From an uncultured Clostridium sp. (GTDB lineage Bacteria > Bacillota > Clostridia > Clostridiales > Clostridiaceae): a stretch of DNA of 23,945 nucleotides. Both the position numbers and the translations under genes were made by a program. The notes under the pieces are model-generated. The model did not search any database and was not told the origin of the DNA. It was given only the letters and a program-made list of their open reading frames with translations. The stretch is taken from contig CAKVLD010000047.1 in NCBI GenBank assembly GCA_934755305.1, forward strand, positions 1 through 23,945, given 5' to 3'. This document shows, piece by piece, positions 7,941 through 15,145 of the stretch. The stretch's first letter is position 1. Each line of letters begins with the position of its first letter.

Positions 7941-9563
7941 ATGGGGTTAGTAGAAACTTTTTCTTATAAACAAGAATTTTTAGATGATATCAAAAGATAT
8001 AAATATGGATTAAACTGGCCAGTAGTATATATTATAAGAAATGATAAGGAAGCATATGTTGGAGAATCGACAAGAGTCTATAACAGAAGTTTAGAGCATT
8101 TAAAAAATAAAGAAAGATTAAAGTTAGATACAATTCATATTGTTAGTGATTATGATTTTAATAAATCTGTTACTTTAGAATTTGAATCAAAGCTTATTGA
8201 ATATATGGCTGCTGATGGGAAATATATCCTTCAGAATGGTAATGCTGGTTTAAGGAAACAAAATTATTATAATAGAATGAAGTATGAAGAAAAGTTTGAA
8301 GATATTTGGAATGAATTAAAGGAAAAAGATATTGTTGTAAGAGGATTATTTGAAATTAGAAATAGTGATTTGTTTAAATATTCTCCTTATAAATCATTAA
8401 CCAATGAACAATATGAAGTTGTGGAATCAATAGTTAAAAATATACTTAGTAATGAAAAAAGTAATAATCTTATTCAGGGAGAGCCAGGTACTGGCAAGAC
8501 CATTGTGGCAATTTATTTATTAAAGTATCTAGTAGAGAGAGAAGAAACAAAAGATTTAAAGATTGGATTAGTAGTGCCTATGACTTCTTTACGTTCAACT
8601 TTAAAAAAGGTGTTTAGAAGTATTAAAAATTTGAAATCTAGTATGGTATTAGGTCCTTCAGAAGTAGTAGGGAAGGACTATGATATATTAATTGTAGATG
8701 AAGCTCATAGGTTAAGTAGAAGAGTTAATATAAGTTATATGGGAACTTATGATAAGTGTAATAGAAAGCTTGGTCTTACTAACGATGGGGATCAGCTTGA
8801 TTGGATAAGACTTTCTACTAAGCATATGGTATTATGCTATGATAAAAATCAGTCAATAAAACCATCTGATGTGAGACCAGAAAAGTTTCAAGAAATAGAA
8901 TTTACAAAGTATAAAATTACTTCTCAAATGAGAGTTTTAGCTGGAGAAGATTATATTAAATATATAGAAAATATACTTAATCAAAGTCAGAAAGATGTTA
9001 AAAGTTTCGGAGAATATGAATTATTTATTTTTGATGATTTTGGAGAAATGCATAAAACTATAAAAGCTAAAGATAAAAGATACGGTCTTTGTAGGATGAT
9101 TGCAGGTTATGCTTGGCAATGGAAAACTCAAAAGAATCCAGAAGATTATGATATAGTTATAGGGGAAAATAAGCTTAGATGGAATTCAACTTCAAAAGAT
9201 TGGATTAATTCCAAAAATGCAATAAATGAGGTTGGATGTATCCATACAACACAAGGATATGATATAAATTATGCAGGAATTATATTAGGAAATGAAATAG
9301 TGTATAGGAATAATAAAATAGAAATTATTAAAGAAAATTACTATGATAAAAATGGTAAACGTACAATAACTGATGAAAATGAATTGAAGAAATATATAAT
9401 TAATATATATAAAACAATTTTGACCAGAGGAATAAGAGGAACTTACATTTATATTTGTGATGAAGAATTAAGAAATTATTTTAAAAGATATATAAAGACA
9501 TTTACTTCTGATTATGCAGGAATGGAGAAAGATATTATTAAAAATGAAACTATAGAAATATAA
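7941..9563 (+). CDS. GIY-YIG-like domain fused to DUF2075 / Schlafen-group-3 helicase
   Basis: A 540-residue two-domain protein. Residues about 27-95 look like a GIY-YIG nuclease fold: VYII (29-32), YVGES (39-43), Arg49 and His53 in NRSLEH, and Glu82 in EFESKL. Residues about 150-530 are an ATPase/helicase: Walker A GEPGTGKT (179-186), Walker B LIVDEAH (249-255), a SQMR motif, a GCIHTTQGYD motif and a C-terminal LTRG...GTYIYICD block, which match the DUF2075 (SLFN-g3 helicase) family. The start is ATG 7941 after AGAGGTGG; an upstream GTG at 7935 lies inside that site. No signal peptide or membrane segment is seen. Co-transcription with the MazG-like gene suggests a joint nucleic-acid/nucleotide function, plausibly antiviral (inference). 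The GIY motif is degenerate, so cleavage is not assured. Confidence 0.82.
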   Translation: MGLVETFSYKQEFLDDIKRYKYGLNWPVVYIIRNDKEAYVGESTRVYNRSLEHLKNKERLKLDTIHIVSDYDFNKSVTLEFESKLIEYMAADGKYILQNGNAGLRKQNYYNRMKYEEKFEDIWNELKEKDIVVRGLFEIRNSDLFKYSPYKSLTNEQYEVVESIVKNILSNEKSNNLIQGEPGTGKTIVAIYLLKYLVEREETKDLKIGLVVPMTSLRSTLKKVFRSIKNLKSSMVLGPSEVVGKDYDILIVDEAHRLSRRVNISYMGTYDKCNRKLGLTNDGDQLDWIRLSTKHMVLCYDKNQSIKPSDVRPEKFQEIEFTKYKITSQMRVLAGEDYIKYIENILNQSQKDVKSFGEYELFIFDDFGEMHKTIKAKDKRYGLCRMIAGYAWQWKTQKNPEDYDIVIGENKLRWNSTSKDWINSKNAINEVGCIHTTQGYDINYAGIILGNEIVYRNNKIEIIKENYYDKNGKRTITDENELKKYIINIYKTILTRGIRGTYIYICDEELRNYFKRYIKTFTSDYAGMEKDIIKNETIEI

Positions 9564-9605
9564 ATTAAATGTAAATTTGTTCTTTTGTTAGCAATAAAAC
9601 ATATA

Positions 9606-9633
9606 TTGAAAGAAGAATAAAGAATGGTATAAT
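9606..9633 (+). promoter_or_regulatory. Strong promoter of the 6S-like RNA
   Basis: TTGAAA (9606-9611), 16-bp spacer, TATAAT (9628-9633) with an extended -10 TG one base upstream. It predicts transcription from about 9640, exactly where the paired RNA begins; no ORF follows. Confidence 0.75.
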
Positions 9634-9639
9634 AAACTC

Positions 9640-9853
9640 ATAAACAACCTGAGATGTACGAGAAAAGTAGCTTATATATTCAACCTACATTATAGATTCG
9701 GGATCATGCGATAATTTATAGATATTGGACTTAAGTAATTTATAATAAGTAAAAATATTTATTATAGCAGAAGATAATAGAAGTAAATTAGGCAGAGCCC
9801 ACCTGCGAGAGGCAGGTTTTGAATATATAAGTGAACGGCATGTTGGGGTTTAG
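9640..9853 (+). ncRNA. ssrS: Probable 6S RNA (RNA polymerase regulator)
   Basis: About 210 nt with no ORF and a rod-like fold. The ends pair (TAAAC 9641-9645 with GTTTA 9848-9852, then CCTGAGATG with CATGTTGGGG). A perfect 13-bp stem follows: CTTATATATTCAA (9671-9683) with TTGAATATATAAG (9819-9831). Then comes an asymmetric bubble whose 3' strand carries the hairpin ACCTGC-GAGAG-GCAGGT, and further stems GGG...TGC with GCA...CCC and TATAATAA with TTATTATA towards the apex. The 5' CTGAGATGT-CG and 3' CGGCAT elements resemble the conserved ends of E. coli 6S RNA. 6S binds sigma-70 holoenzyme by mimicking an open promoter. Another conserved clostridial structured RNA, such as the raiA motif, is the main alternative. 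Confidence 0.65.
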
Positions 9854-9902
9854 ATTTTTGAATATAATTTTTAAATAATATATTGTAGAATGTATTTCTA
9901 AA

Positions 9903-9951
9903 AAGAGAGGCTGTATTGAAATTAATTTAATACAGCCTCTCTTGTTGTTTT
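9903..9951 (+). terminator. Strong terminator downstream of the 6S-like RNA
   Basis: AAGAGAGGCTGTATT (9903-9917) and AATACAGCCTCTCTT (9929-9943) form a perfect 15-bp stem with an 11-nt loop, followed by GTTGTTTTT. No protein gene lies just before it, so it most likely ends a precursor of the 6S-like RNA, whose mature 3' end would then be made by processing. Confidence 0.85.
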
Positions 9952-10021
9952 TAAGGCTTGGAAAATTATAAAAATAGAAAGAAATAAATGTTAATAAAAT
10001 AAAAACAATTATGTAAAAATA

Positions 10022-10138
10022 TTGAAAATAAAGAGTTGAATAATTTATAATTAAACTTATAATTAACGACAGCTTTTTTTGTTTAGCTTACATTTAATAA
10101 TTTAGTTTAAACATGAAATTACAGGTCGTTATTTTTTT
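10022..10138 (+). other. Possible small RNA or leader terminator before the DUF368 gene
   Basis: TTGAAA (10022-10027) and TATAAT (10046-10051, 18-bp spacer) could start a short RNA near 10058. TAACGAC (10064-10070) and GTCGTTA (10125-10131) can close it, followed directly by seven T. It would be an RNA of about 80 nt, or an attenuator 70 bp before the DUF368 start. The 54-nt interior folds only weakly. Confidence 0.35.
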
Positions 10139-10209
10139 AGAAAATACTATATTGAGCAATATATATATAGTAAAGTACAAAAAATATAACAGATTTGAGA
10201 GGGATATAT

Positions 10210-11019
10210 ATGAGGTGGATAACTAATATTTTAAAAGGAATTTTAGTAACTGTATCTACAATGGTTCCAGGAGTTAGTGGTGGAACTATGGCAATTATTT
10301 TAGGAATATATGATGATTTAATACATGCAATTAGTTCTTTTTTTGAAGATTGGAAAAAACATAGTATATTGATGATTCAATTATTAATTGGTGCAGTGAT
10401 AGGTGTTTTATTATTTAGTAGACTTATTGAAAGTGCATTAATAAAGTTTCCGATTATTATGTCTTTTTTCTTTATAGGAGTTATTTGTGGTGGAATACCA
10501 ACTATATACAATAAGACTAAAGTAAATAGAAGAAGCAAATTTAATTATGTTTATTTATTAGTAGGATTTGTAATAGCTATTCTTATGTCTTCAGAACCAG
10601 AAGCAGTAACAACTATGGCTACTGGAGGCGATAATGGGAGTTTTTTATTTTTAATACTGGCAGGATTTATAATAGTAATTGCATTGATACTTCCAGGTAT
10701 AAGTGGATCATTTATGCTATTGATGTTAGGTTTATATGAAATAACTTTAAATGCAATAAATACTTTGAATATCAAATTTTTAATACCCTTAGCTATAGGA
10801 GGAATAATAGGAACTGTTGCAACAACTAAAACAATAGAAAATTTGCTTAATAAATATCCACATAAAACTTACATGTTAATTTTAGGATTTGTAATTGGTT
10901 CTATTAAGCCTATATTTCCAGGTATACCAACTGGAATGAATATTATATATTCAATATTATCATTAGTTATTGGATTTGGGATAATTCATTTTATAAGTAA
11001 AAGATTTTCCATTAAGTAA
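10210..11019 (+). CDS. DUF368 membrane protein, probable undecaprenyl-phosphate translocase (PopT family)
   Basis: A 269-residue integral membrane protein with about eight hydrophobic segments. The two inverted re-entrant motifs of DUF368 are present: VPGVSGGTMA (19-28) and LPGISGSFML (161-170). Members of this family (PopT) are reported to return undecaprenyl phosphate, the lipid carrier of wall-polymer synthesis, across the cytoplasmic membrane; assignment here is by family. ATG 10210 is preferred over the upstream TTG at 10195 because GAGAGGG (10197-10203) lies 6 nt before it. It has its own terminator at 11110-11163, so it is not part of the Wadjet operon downstream. Confidence 0.88.
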   Translation: MRWITNILKGILVTVSTMVPGVSGGTMAIILGIYDDLIHAISSFFEDWKKHSILMIQLLIGAVIGVLLFSRLIESALIKFPIIMSFFFIGVICGGIPTIYNKTKVNRRSKFNYVYLLVGFVIAILMSSEPEAVTTMATGGDNGSFLFLILAGFIIVIALILPGISGSFMLLMLGLYEITLNAINTLNIKFLIPLAIGGIIGTVATTKTIENLLNKYPHKTYMLILGFVIGSIKPIFPGIPTGMNIIYSILSLVIGFGIIHFISKRFSIK

Positions 11020-11109
11020 CCTTTTAAACTATTATGTTTACTAAAAAATTGGGATACTTAAGTTAATCACAAAATATTATATTTAGAAAAAAATAATTTA
11101 AATTTGATA

Positions 11110-11163
11110 AAAGTAAAATAGATAAATTTATGAAAAATAAGTTCATCTACTTTACTTTTTTTT
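11110..11163 (+). terminator. Terminator between the DUF368 and 2H genes
   Basis: Arms 11110-11131 and 11137-11158 pair over 22 positions with two A-C mismatches and one G-U, loop GAAAA, followed by a run of T. Confidence 0.85.
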
Positions 11164-11218
11164 GGATATATATGATATACTAAGAAAAATTAAGTTACAA
11201 TAGATATTGGAGGAATGA

Positions 11219-11740
11219 ATGTATTTAGTATCTGTATATTTTGATGATGAATCTTCAGAAAAGATTCAGAGATTAATTAATAAGGTGGGAGATAAAAGTG
11301 GTAATAAATTTATGATAGAGGGAAAGGTTCCACCACATATAACAATTGCAGCTTTTCAAACAAAAGAAGAGAGCAAAGTAATAGAAATATTAGGAAACAA
11401 CATAAAAGACATTAAAGATACAATAATAACTTGGGCATCAATTGGAATATTTAAATCTTCAGTTATATTTTTAGCACCAGTTTTAAATAAAGGTTTACAT
11501 AATATATCAGTTTGTATAAATAAAGGATTATCATTAGTTGATGATATAGCAATAAGTAAGTTTTATTTGCCTTTTCAATGGATGCCACATACAACTATTG
11601 CAAAAAAGTTAAGTAGAGAAGAGTTAATGATTGCATTTCAAGAATTAGAAAAGAATTTTACTATTTTTAGTGGAAGAATAACAAAGATAGGCTTATCTAG
11701 TACTAATCCTTATGAAGATATTATTGTATGGAAATTATAA
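11219..11740 (+). CDS. 2H phosphoesterase (2'-5' RNA ligase superfamily)
   Basis: A 173-residue soluble protein with the two catalytic HxT motifs of the 2H superfamily: His40-Ile-Thr42 in PPHITIAAF and His124-Thr-Thr126 in MPHTTIAKK, spaced as usual for two-lobed LigT/YjcG-like enzymes. Such proteins act on 2',3'-cyclic phosphates or 2'-5' linkages in RNA or cyclic nucleotides; the substrate here is unknown. The start is ATG 11219 with GGAGG 5 nt upstream. It ends 66 bp before jetD with no hairpin terminator between, so readthrough into the Wadjet genes is possible, although jetD has its own extended -10. Whether it takes part in defence is an open inference. Confidence 0.85.
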   Translation: MYLVSVYFDDESSEKIQRLINKVGDKSGNKFMIEGKVPPHITIAAFQTKEESKVIEILGNNIKDIKDTIITWASIGIFKSSVIFLAPVLNKGLHNISVCINKGLSLVDDIAISKFYLPFQWMPHTTIAKKLSREELMIAFQELEKNFTIFSGRITKIGLSSTNPYEDIIVWKL

Positions 11741-11754
11741 GTAGCAAGTCATAA

Positions 11755-11783
11755 TTATAACACTAAGAATTTAGTGATATAAT
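11755..11783 (+). promoter_or_regulatory. Candidate promoter of the Wadjet operon with a dyad in the spacer
   Basis: Extended -10 TGATATAAT (11775-11783) with a weak -35 TTATAA (11755-11760, 17-bp spacer). The spacer contains CACTAA-GAAT-TTAGTG (11761-11776), a perfect 6-bp dyad that could be an operator. The start codon is 24 bp further on with only a weak GGTGAT ribosome site. Confidence 0.5.
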
Positions 11784-11806
11784 TAATAAAAAAGTATGGT
11801 GATGAT

Positions 11807-12811
11807 ATGAATTTAGTAAATAAAAAGAAAATATCATTAGATGATATAAAGAAAATGTATAAAATTAAGGATTACTTAGAATTATATAAAAAAGTTAATG
11901 AAATGATAAATAATAATGAAATACTTCCTATAAAAAATAGTGGGGGTAATGGAAAGAATCCTGCTTTATATAAGAGATATAAAGTAATTTTAAAGGAAGA
12001 AGAAAATAGTAGCTTACTTGAGGAAATAAATTTTGGCTTTTCTAGTAATTTTGATATGTCATATTATAAAAAGAATTTACAAAAATATATTGAACATAGA
12101 AAGTACATATTTAAATTAAATGAATTTATAAAAGATAAAGGACATTTATTAAATACAACTGTGTCTATGAATGAAAGATCATTTCAAATATGGGGAAGAG
12201 AAAAGTTTCTTCAAAAGGAAGAAGGTAAGACTATATTAAAAAATTTAAAGATAGATTTAGAATTTTTAAATTATTATAACACTTCTGAACCTATAGCTTA
12301 TTATTCTAAAGACAAGAATTTGCCACAGAATATTTTAATTTTAGAAAATAAGGATACATATTATACTATGAGAAAATTCTTAATAAATGGTGGAAGTGAG
12401 ATTTTTGGAGTAAATATTAATACAGTCATCTATGGTGGAGGTAAGAAAATAATAAAAGCATTTAAAGATTATGAAATTTCTGTTGAACCATATCTTTTTG
12501 ATAAAGATAATGTTTTATATTACTTTGGTGATCTTGATTATGAAGGGATAATTATTTATGAAGTTTTTCTTAGAGAATTTAAAGAAATGTATAATATAAG
12601 ACCTTTTATAGAAGGATATAAAAATATGATTGATAAATCAAAAAAATATGATCTTCCAAAAACAAAAGAGGGACAGAATAGGAAAATAGGAAATGATTTT
12701 TTAGATGAATTTTCAGATGAATATAAATTAAATATAGAAGAGATCTTAAATAAAGATTTATATATACCACAAGAAATAATAAATATTTATGATTTAATGG
12801 AGGAAGAATGA
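11807..12811 (+). CDS. jetD: Wadjet nuclease subunit JetD
   Basis: A 334-residue Toprim-fold nuclease that cuts plasmid DNA once the JetABC motor has recognised it as a closed circle. The C-terminal half has the Toprim signature: Glu180 in ILENKDTYYTM and the DxD pair Asp242/Asp244 in YYFGDLDYEGI. The upstream SMNERSFQIWGREKFL block (120-135) and the C-terminal YIPQEI are typical of the JetD/DUF2220 family. The N-terminal about 110 residues are probably winged-helix DNA-binding. ATG 11807 is used because the two nearby upstream ATGs run into stops at once. Its stop overlaps the jetA start (ATGA), so translation is coupled. jetD stands first here, not last as in the jetA-B-C-D order used to define type I. 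Confidence 0.9.
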   Translation: MNLVNKKKISLDDIKKMYKIKDYLELYKKVNEMINNNEILPIKNSGGNGKNPALYKRYKVILKEEENSSLLEEINFGFSSNFDMSYYKKNLQKYIEHRKYIFKLNEFIKDKGHLLNTTVSMNERSFQIWGREKFLQKEEGKTILKNLKIDLEFLNYYNTSEPIAYYSKDKNLPQNILILENKDTYYTMRKFLINGGSEIFGVNINTVIYGGGKKIIKAFKDYEISVEPYLFDKDNVLYYFGDLDYEGIIIYEVFLREFKEMYNIRPFIEGYKNMIDKSKKYDLPKTKEGQNRKIGNDFLDEFSDEYKLNIEEILNKDLYIPQEIINIYDLMEEE

Positions 12812-14427
12812 AGTTAGATTTTTTAAATACACATCATGAACGTATGAAAAAGATAGGAGCCTATTCTCTTCTTTTTAGAAATAGTATATCTAAGAGAACT
12901 TGGGATAAATATGGCTTTATTGAAGGATATGAACAAGATAATTTAATAATTTCAGTGTTACTATTTATAATGGAACAATCTCTTAAAGAAGAAATATGTA
13001 CAATAGATGATATTGGATTATTTATAGATGAAATAAATTCTCTTTATTATAAAAAACAGATAACCTATAATGAATCAAAAGAATTAGCTGAATTTATAGT
13101 AAATACTATCTTATGTAATGAAGGAAAGGCAATGTATTTTAAAACTATAAATTATATAACTGGAGAATATGAAGATATTAATATTTGTTTTTTGAAAAAT
13201 AAAATAGAGTATGTAGAAGGAGTTAGGCGTGTTAGTTACTATGTAAGTGATGAGGGGTATGAACTTATACTATCAACTTTAGAAGTAGAAGAAAGTCTTA
13301 AAATGACCATAAATGAAATTATATTTAAAATGCATTTAAAAAGGGCTTCTTACGATAAAGCTGTTGATGATATAAAAAATATATTTAAGGGTATGAAAAA
13401 TAGAATTCATAAAATGGAAGATGATATAAGAAGAATAAAAGAATCTCCATTAACTTATTCAGTAGAAGAATATAAGAATATCACTGAAGGTAATTTGGAA
13501 ATTTTAAGAAATAATAATAAAAAGTTTATATTACATAGAGAAGCAATAGATATTAAGATAAAAGAATTCGAAGATAAAGAAATTAATATAAGTGAGTTAG
13601 ATGAAAAAGAAACAGAAAATCTTAAAAATTTAAGGATAATCAATGAGTACTTAGGTAAGACAATAGATGAAGAACAGAAAATTTTAAAAACACATTATGA
13701 TTTAAAGAATATTTATGAAAATGAGCTTGAGAATATATCTAAAATGGCGTTAATTGAAAGATTTGATATAAAAAAAGAGCTATATGATAAGATATTAGAA
13801 AATCCAAATTTATTAGAAAATATTAATATATTTTTAAGTCCACTATTTCTTAAAAATCCATCAAAAGGATATAATCTAAATAAAGCATTTACATTTCAAA
13901 CATTAATAAAAGATATCCGAGATGAAGAAGATGAAGAACTTGTATCTTTAAGTGAGGAAGATGATGAGTCTAAAAATAGAAAAAGGCTAGAGAGAATTAA
14001 AAAGTGTAATAATATTATACAAATTATTATAGAAAGTGCTTTAGCTAATGGAAAAGTAGCATTATCCGATATAATGAGTTCAATAGGTGAAGATGAAGAG
14101 TTGAAAAGAAGTTTTGTTCCAACTGTAGAAATATTTAAAGAAGTACTAGTTGAAATGATAAAGGTTAGAAATATAAATATAGATGAGCTTATAGAGGAGA
14201 GAAAGACATTTATAGATAGTGGTGAAATAGAATTTCAACTTAATAGATCTATACTAGATATAATAGAAAATGATATACGATTTAAAAACATAAAGTATAT
14301 TAGTATAAATAAGATAGAAGAAAATAAAGATGTAAAAATTAAAAACATAGTTGATGAAAATGGAAGTTACAAGAACTTAATATGTTCAGATTTATTATTT
14401 GAAATACAAGCTGATAGGAGGATGTAA
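12808..14427 (+). CDS. jetA: Wadjet kleisin-like subunit JetA (type II-like)
   Basis: A 539-residue MukF-like kleisin that should bridge the two JetC heads and hold JetB. The N-terminus is a globular helical domain (about 1-185). A charged helical, coiled-coil-like middle follows (about 187-312), then an acidic stretch (about 370-392) and a C-terminal domain. No catalytic motif is seen, as expected. The opening NTHHERMKKIGAYSLLFRN and the overall length resemble the JetA/DUF5716 family of type II Wadjet rather than DUF3375 of type I; this type assignment is from memory of the families. ATG 12808 overlaps the jetD stop by 4 nt and has GGAGGA upstream. The gene ends 1 bp before the preferred jetB start. 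Confidence 0.85.
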   Translation: MKLDFLNTHHERMKKIGAYSLLFRNSISKRTWDKYGFIEGYEQDNLIISVLLFIMEQSLKEEICTIDDIGLFIDEINSLYYKKQITYNESKELAEFIVNTILCNEGKAMYFKTINYITGEYEDINICFLKNKIEYVEGVRRVSYYVSDEGYELILSTLEVEESLKMTINEIIFKMHLKRASYDKAVDDIKNIFKGMKNRIHKMEDDIRRIKESPLTYSVEEYKNITEGNLEILRNNNKKFILHREAIDIKIKEFEDKEINISELDEKETENLKNLRIINEYLGKTIDEEQKILKTHYDLKNIYENELENISKMALIERFDIKKELYDKILENPNLLENINIFLSPLFLKNPSKGYNLNKAFTFQTLIKDIRDEEDEELVSLSEEDDESKNRKRLERIKKCNNIIQIIIESALANGKVALSDIMSSIGEDEELKRSFVPTVEIFKEVLVEMIKVRNINIDELIEERKTFIDSGEIEFQLNRSILDIIENDIRFKNIKYISINKIEENKDVKIKNIVDENGSYKNLICSDLLFEIQADRRM

Positions 14428-14428
14428 T

Positions 14429-15145
14429 TTGAATTATTCAATAGATGAAATAAAAATTACTAATAGAATAATATATTATTTAATGAGAAATAGAGAACTT
14501 AAGGAAGATGAAGTGGAGTTATATAAAGCTTATTCAGAGAATGGTAATATTCAAGAGTTAGTAAAATTAGAAGCAGATGAATTAAATTGTGAAGTAAGAA
14601 AGTTTGGAAGTATAGTATATTTTATTCCTAAGGAAGATAATGATTTTTTAGGATATTCAAAAGGTGATCTTAAGAAGGAATTATGTAAGTCAGGAGCTAA
14701 TGAAAAAGATTACTACCTATCGCAGTTTGTAATAATGACTCTTATAGTTACTTTTTATGGTGCAACTGGACTAAGTAGTAAATCAAGAGATTTTATAAAG
14801 GTAGGGGAGTTTTTGAATATAATTACAGAAAAGCTTACTGAAGGTGTCAAAAGAAGTGATGAAGGAAATGAAATAAATGAAGGGATAGCGTTTAGGAATA
14901 TATTGGAAAAATTCGAGTCGTTAAAAAGTTCAGATAAACAAAATAGATCCAAAACTACAAAAGAAGGTTTTATATATACTATATTAATTTTTTTAGAGAA
15001 TCAAGGATTAATAGATTATATAAAAAGTGATGATATGATAAAGACTACAAAAAAATTAGATTATTTCATAGATTGGAATTTATTAAACAAGAATAATTAT
15101 GATAGAGTTTTAAAAGCACTAGGACAGGAGGGTATAGATGAGTAA
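14429..15145 (+). CDS. jetB: Wadjet MukE-like subunit JetB
   Basis: A 238-residue, mostly helical protein in the position and size of the MukE-like (kite) subunit that binds JetA. No catalytic motif is seen. The start is a TTG at 14429: a perfect AGGAGG at 14416-14421 lies 7 nt upstream, overlapping the end of jetA. A longer reading from TTG 14399 would put that ribosome site inside the coding sequence and has none of its own. No ATG is available near the beginning. It overlaps jetC by 8 nt. The assignment relies largely on genetic context; on sequence alone I would call it hypothetical. Confidence 0.82.
   Translation: MNYSIDEIKITNRIIYYLMRNRELKEDEVELYKAYSENGNIQELVKLEADELNCEVRKFGSIVYFIPKEDNDFLGYSKGDLKKELCKSGANEKDYYLSQFVIMTLIVTFYGATGLSSKSRDFIKVGEFLNIITEKLTEGVKRSDEGNEINEGIAFRNILEKFESLKSSDKQNRSKTTKEGFIYTILIFLENQGLIDYIKSDDMIKTTKKLDYFIDWNLLNKNNYDRVLKALGQEGIDE

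Noticed and set aside
9564..10209. tRNA, tmRNA or RNase P RNA in the large noncoding gap
   Set aside because: No cloverleaf, CCA end, tag-peptide frame or RNase P core motif seen; the rod-like fold fits 6S better.
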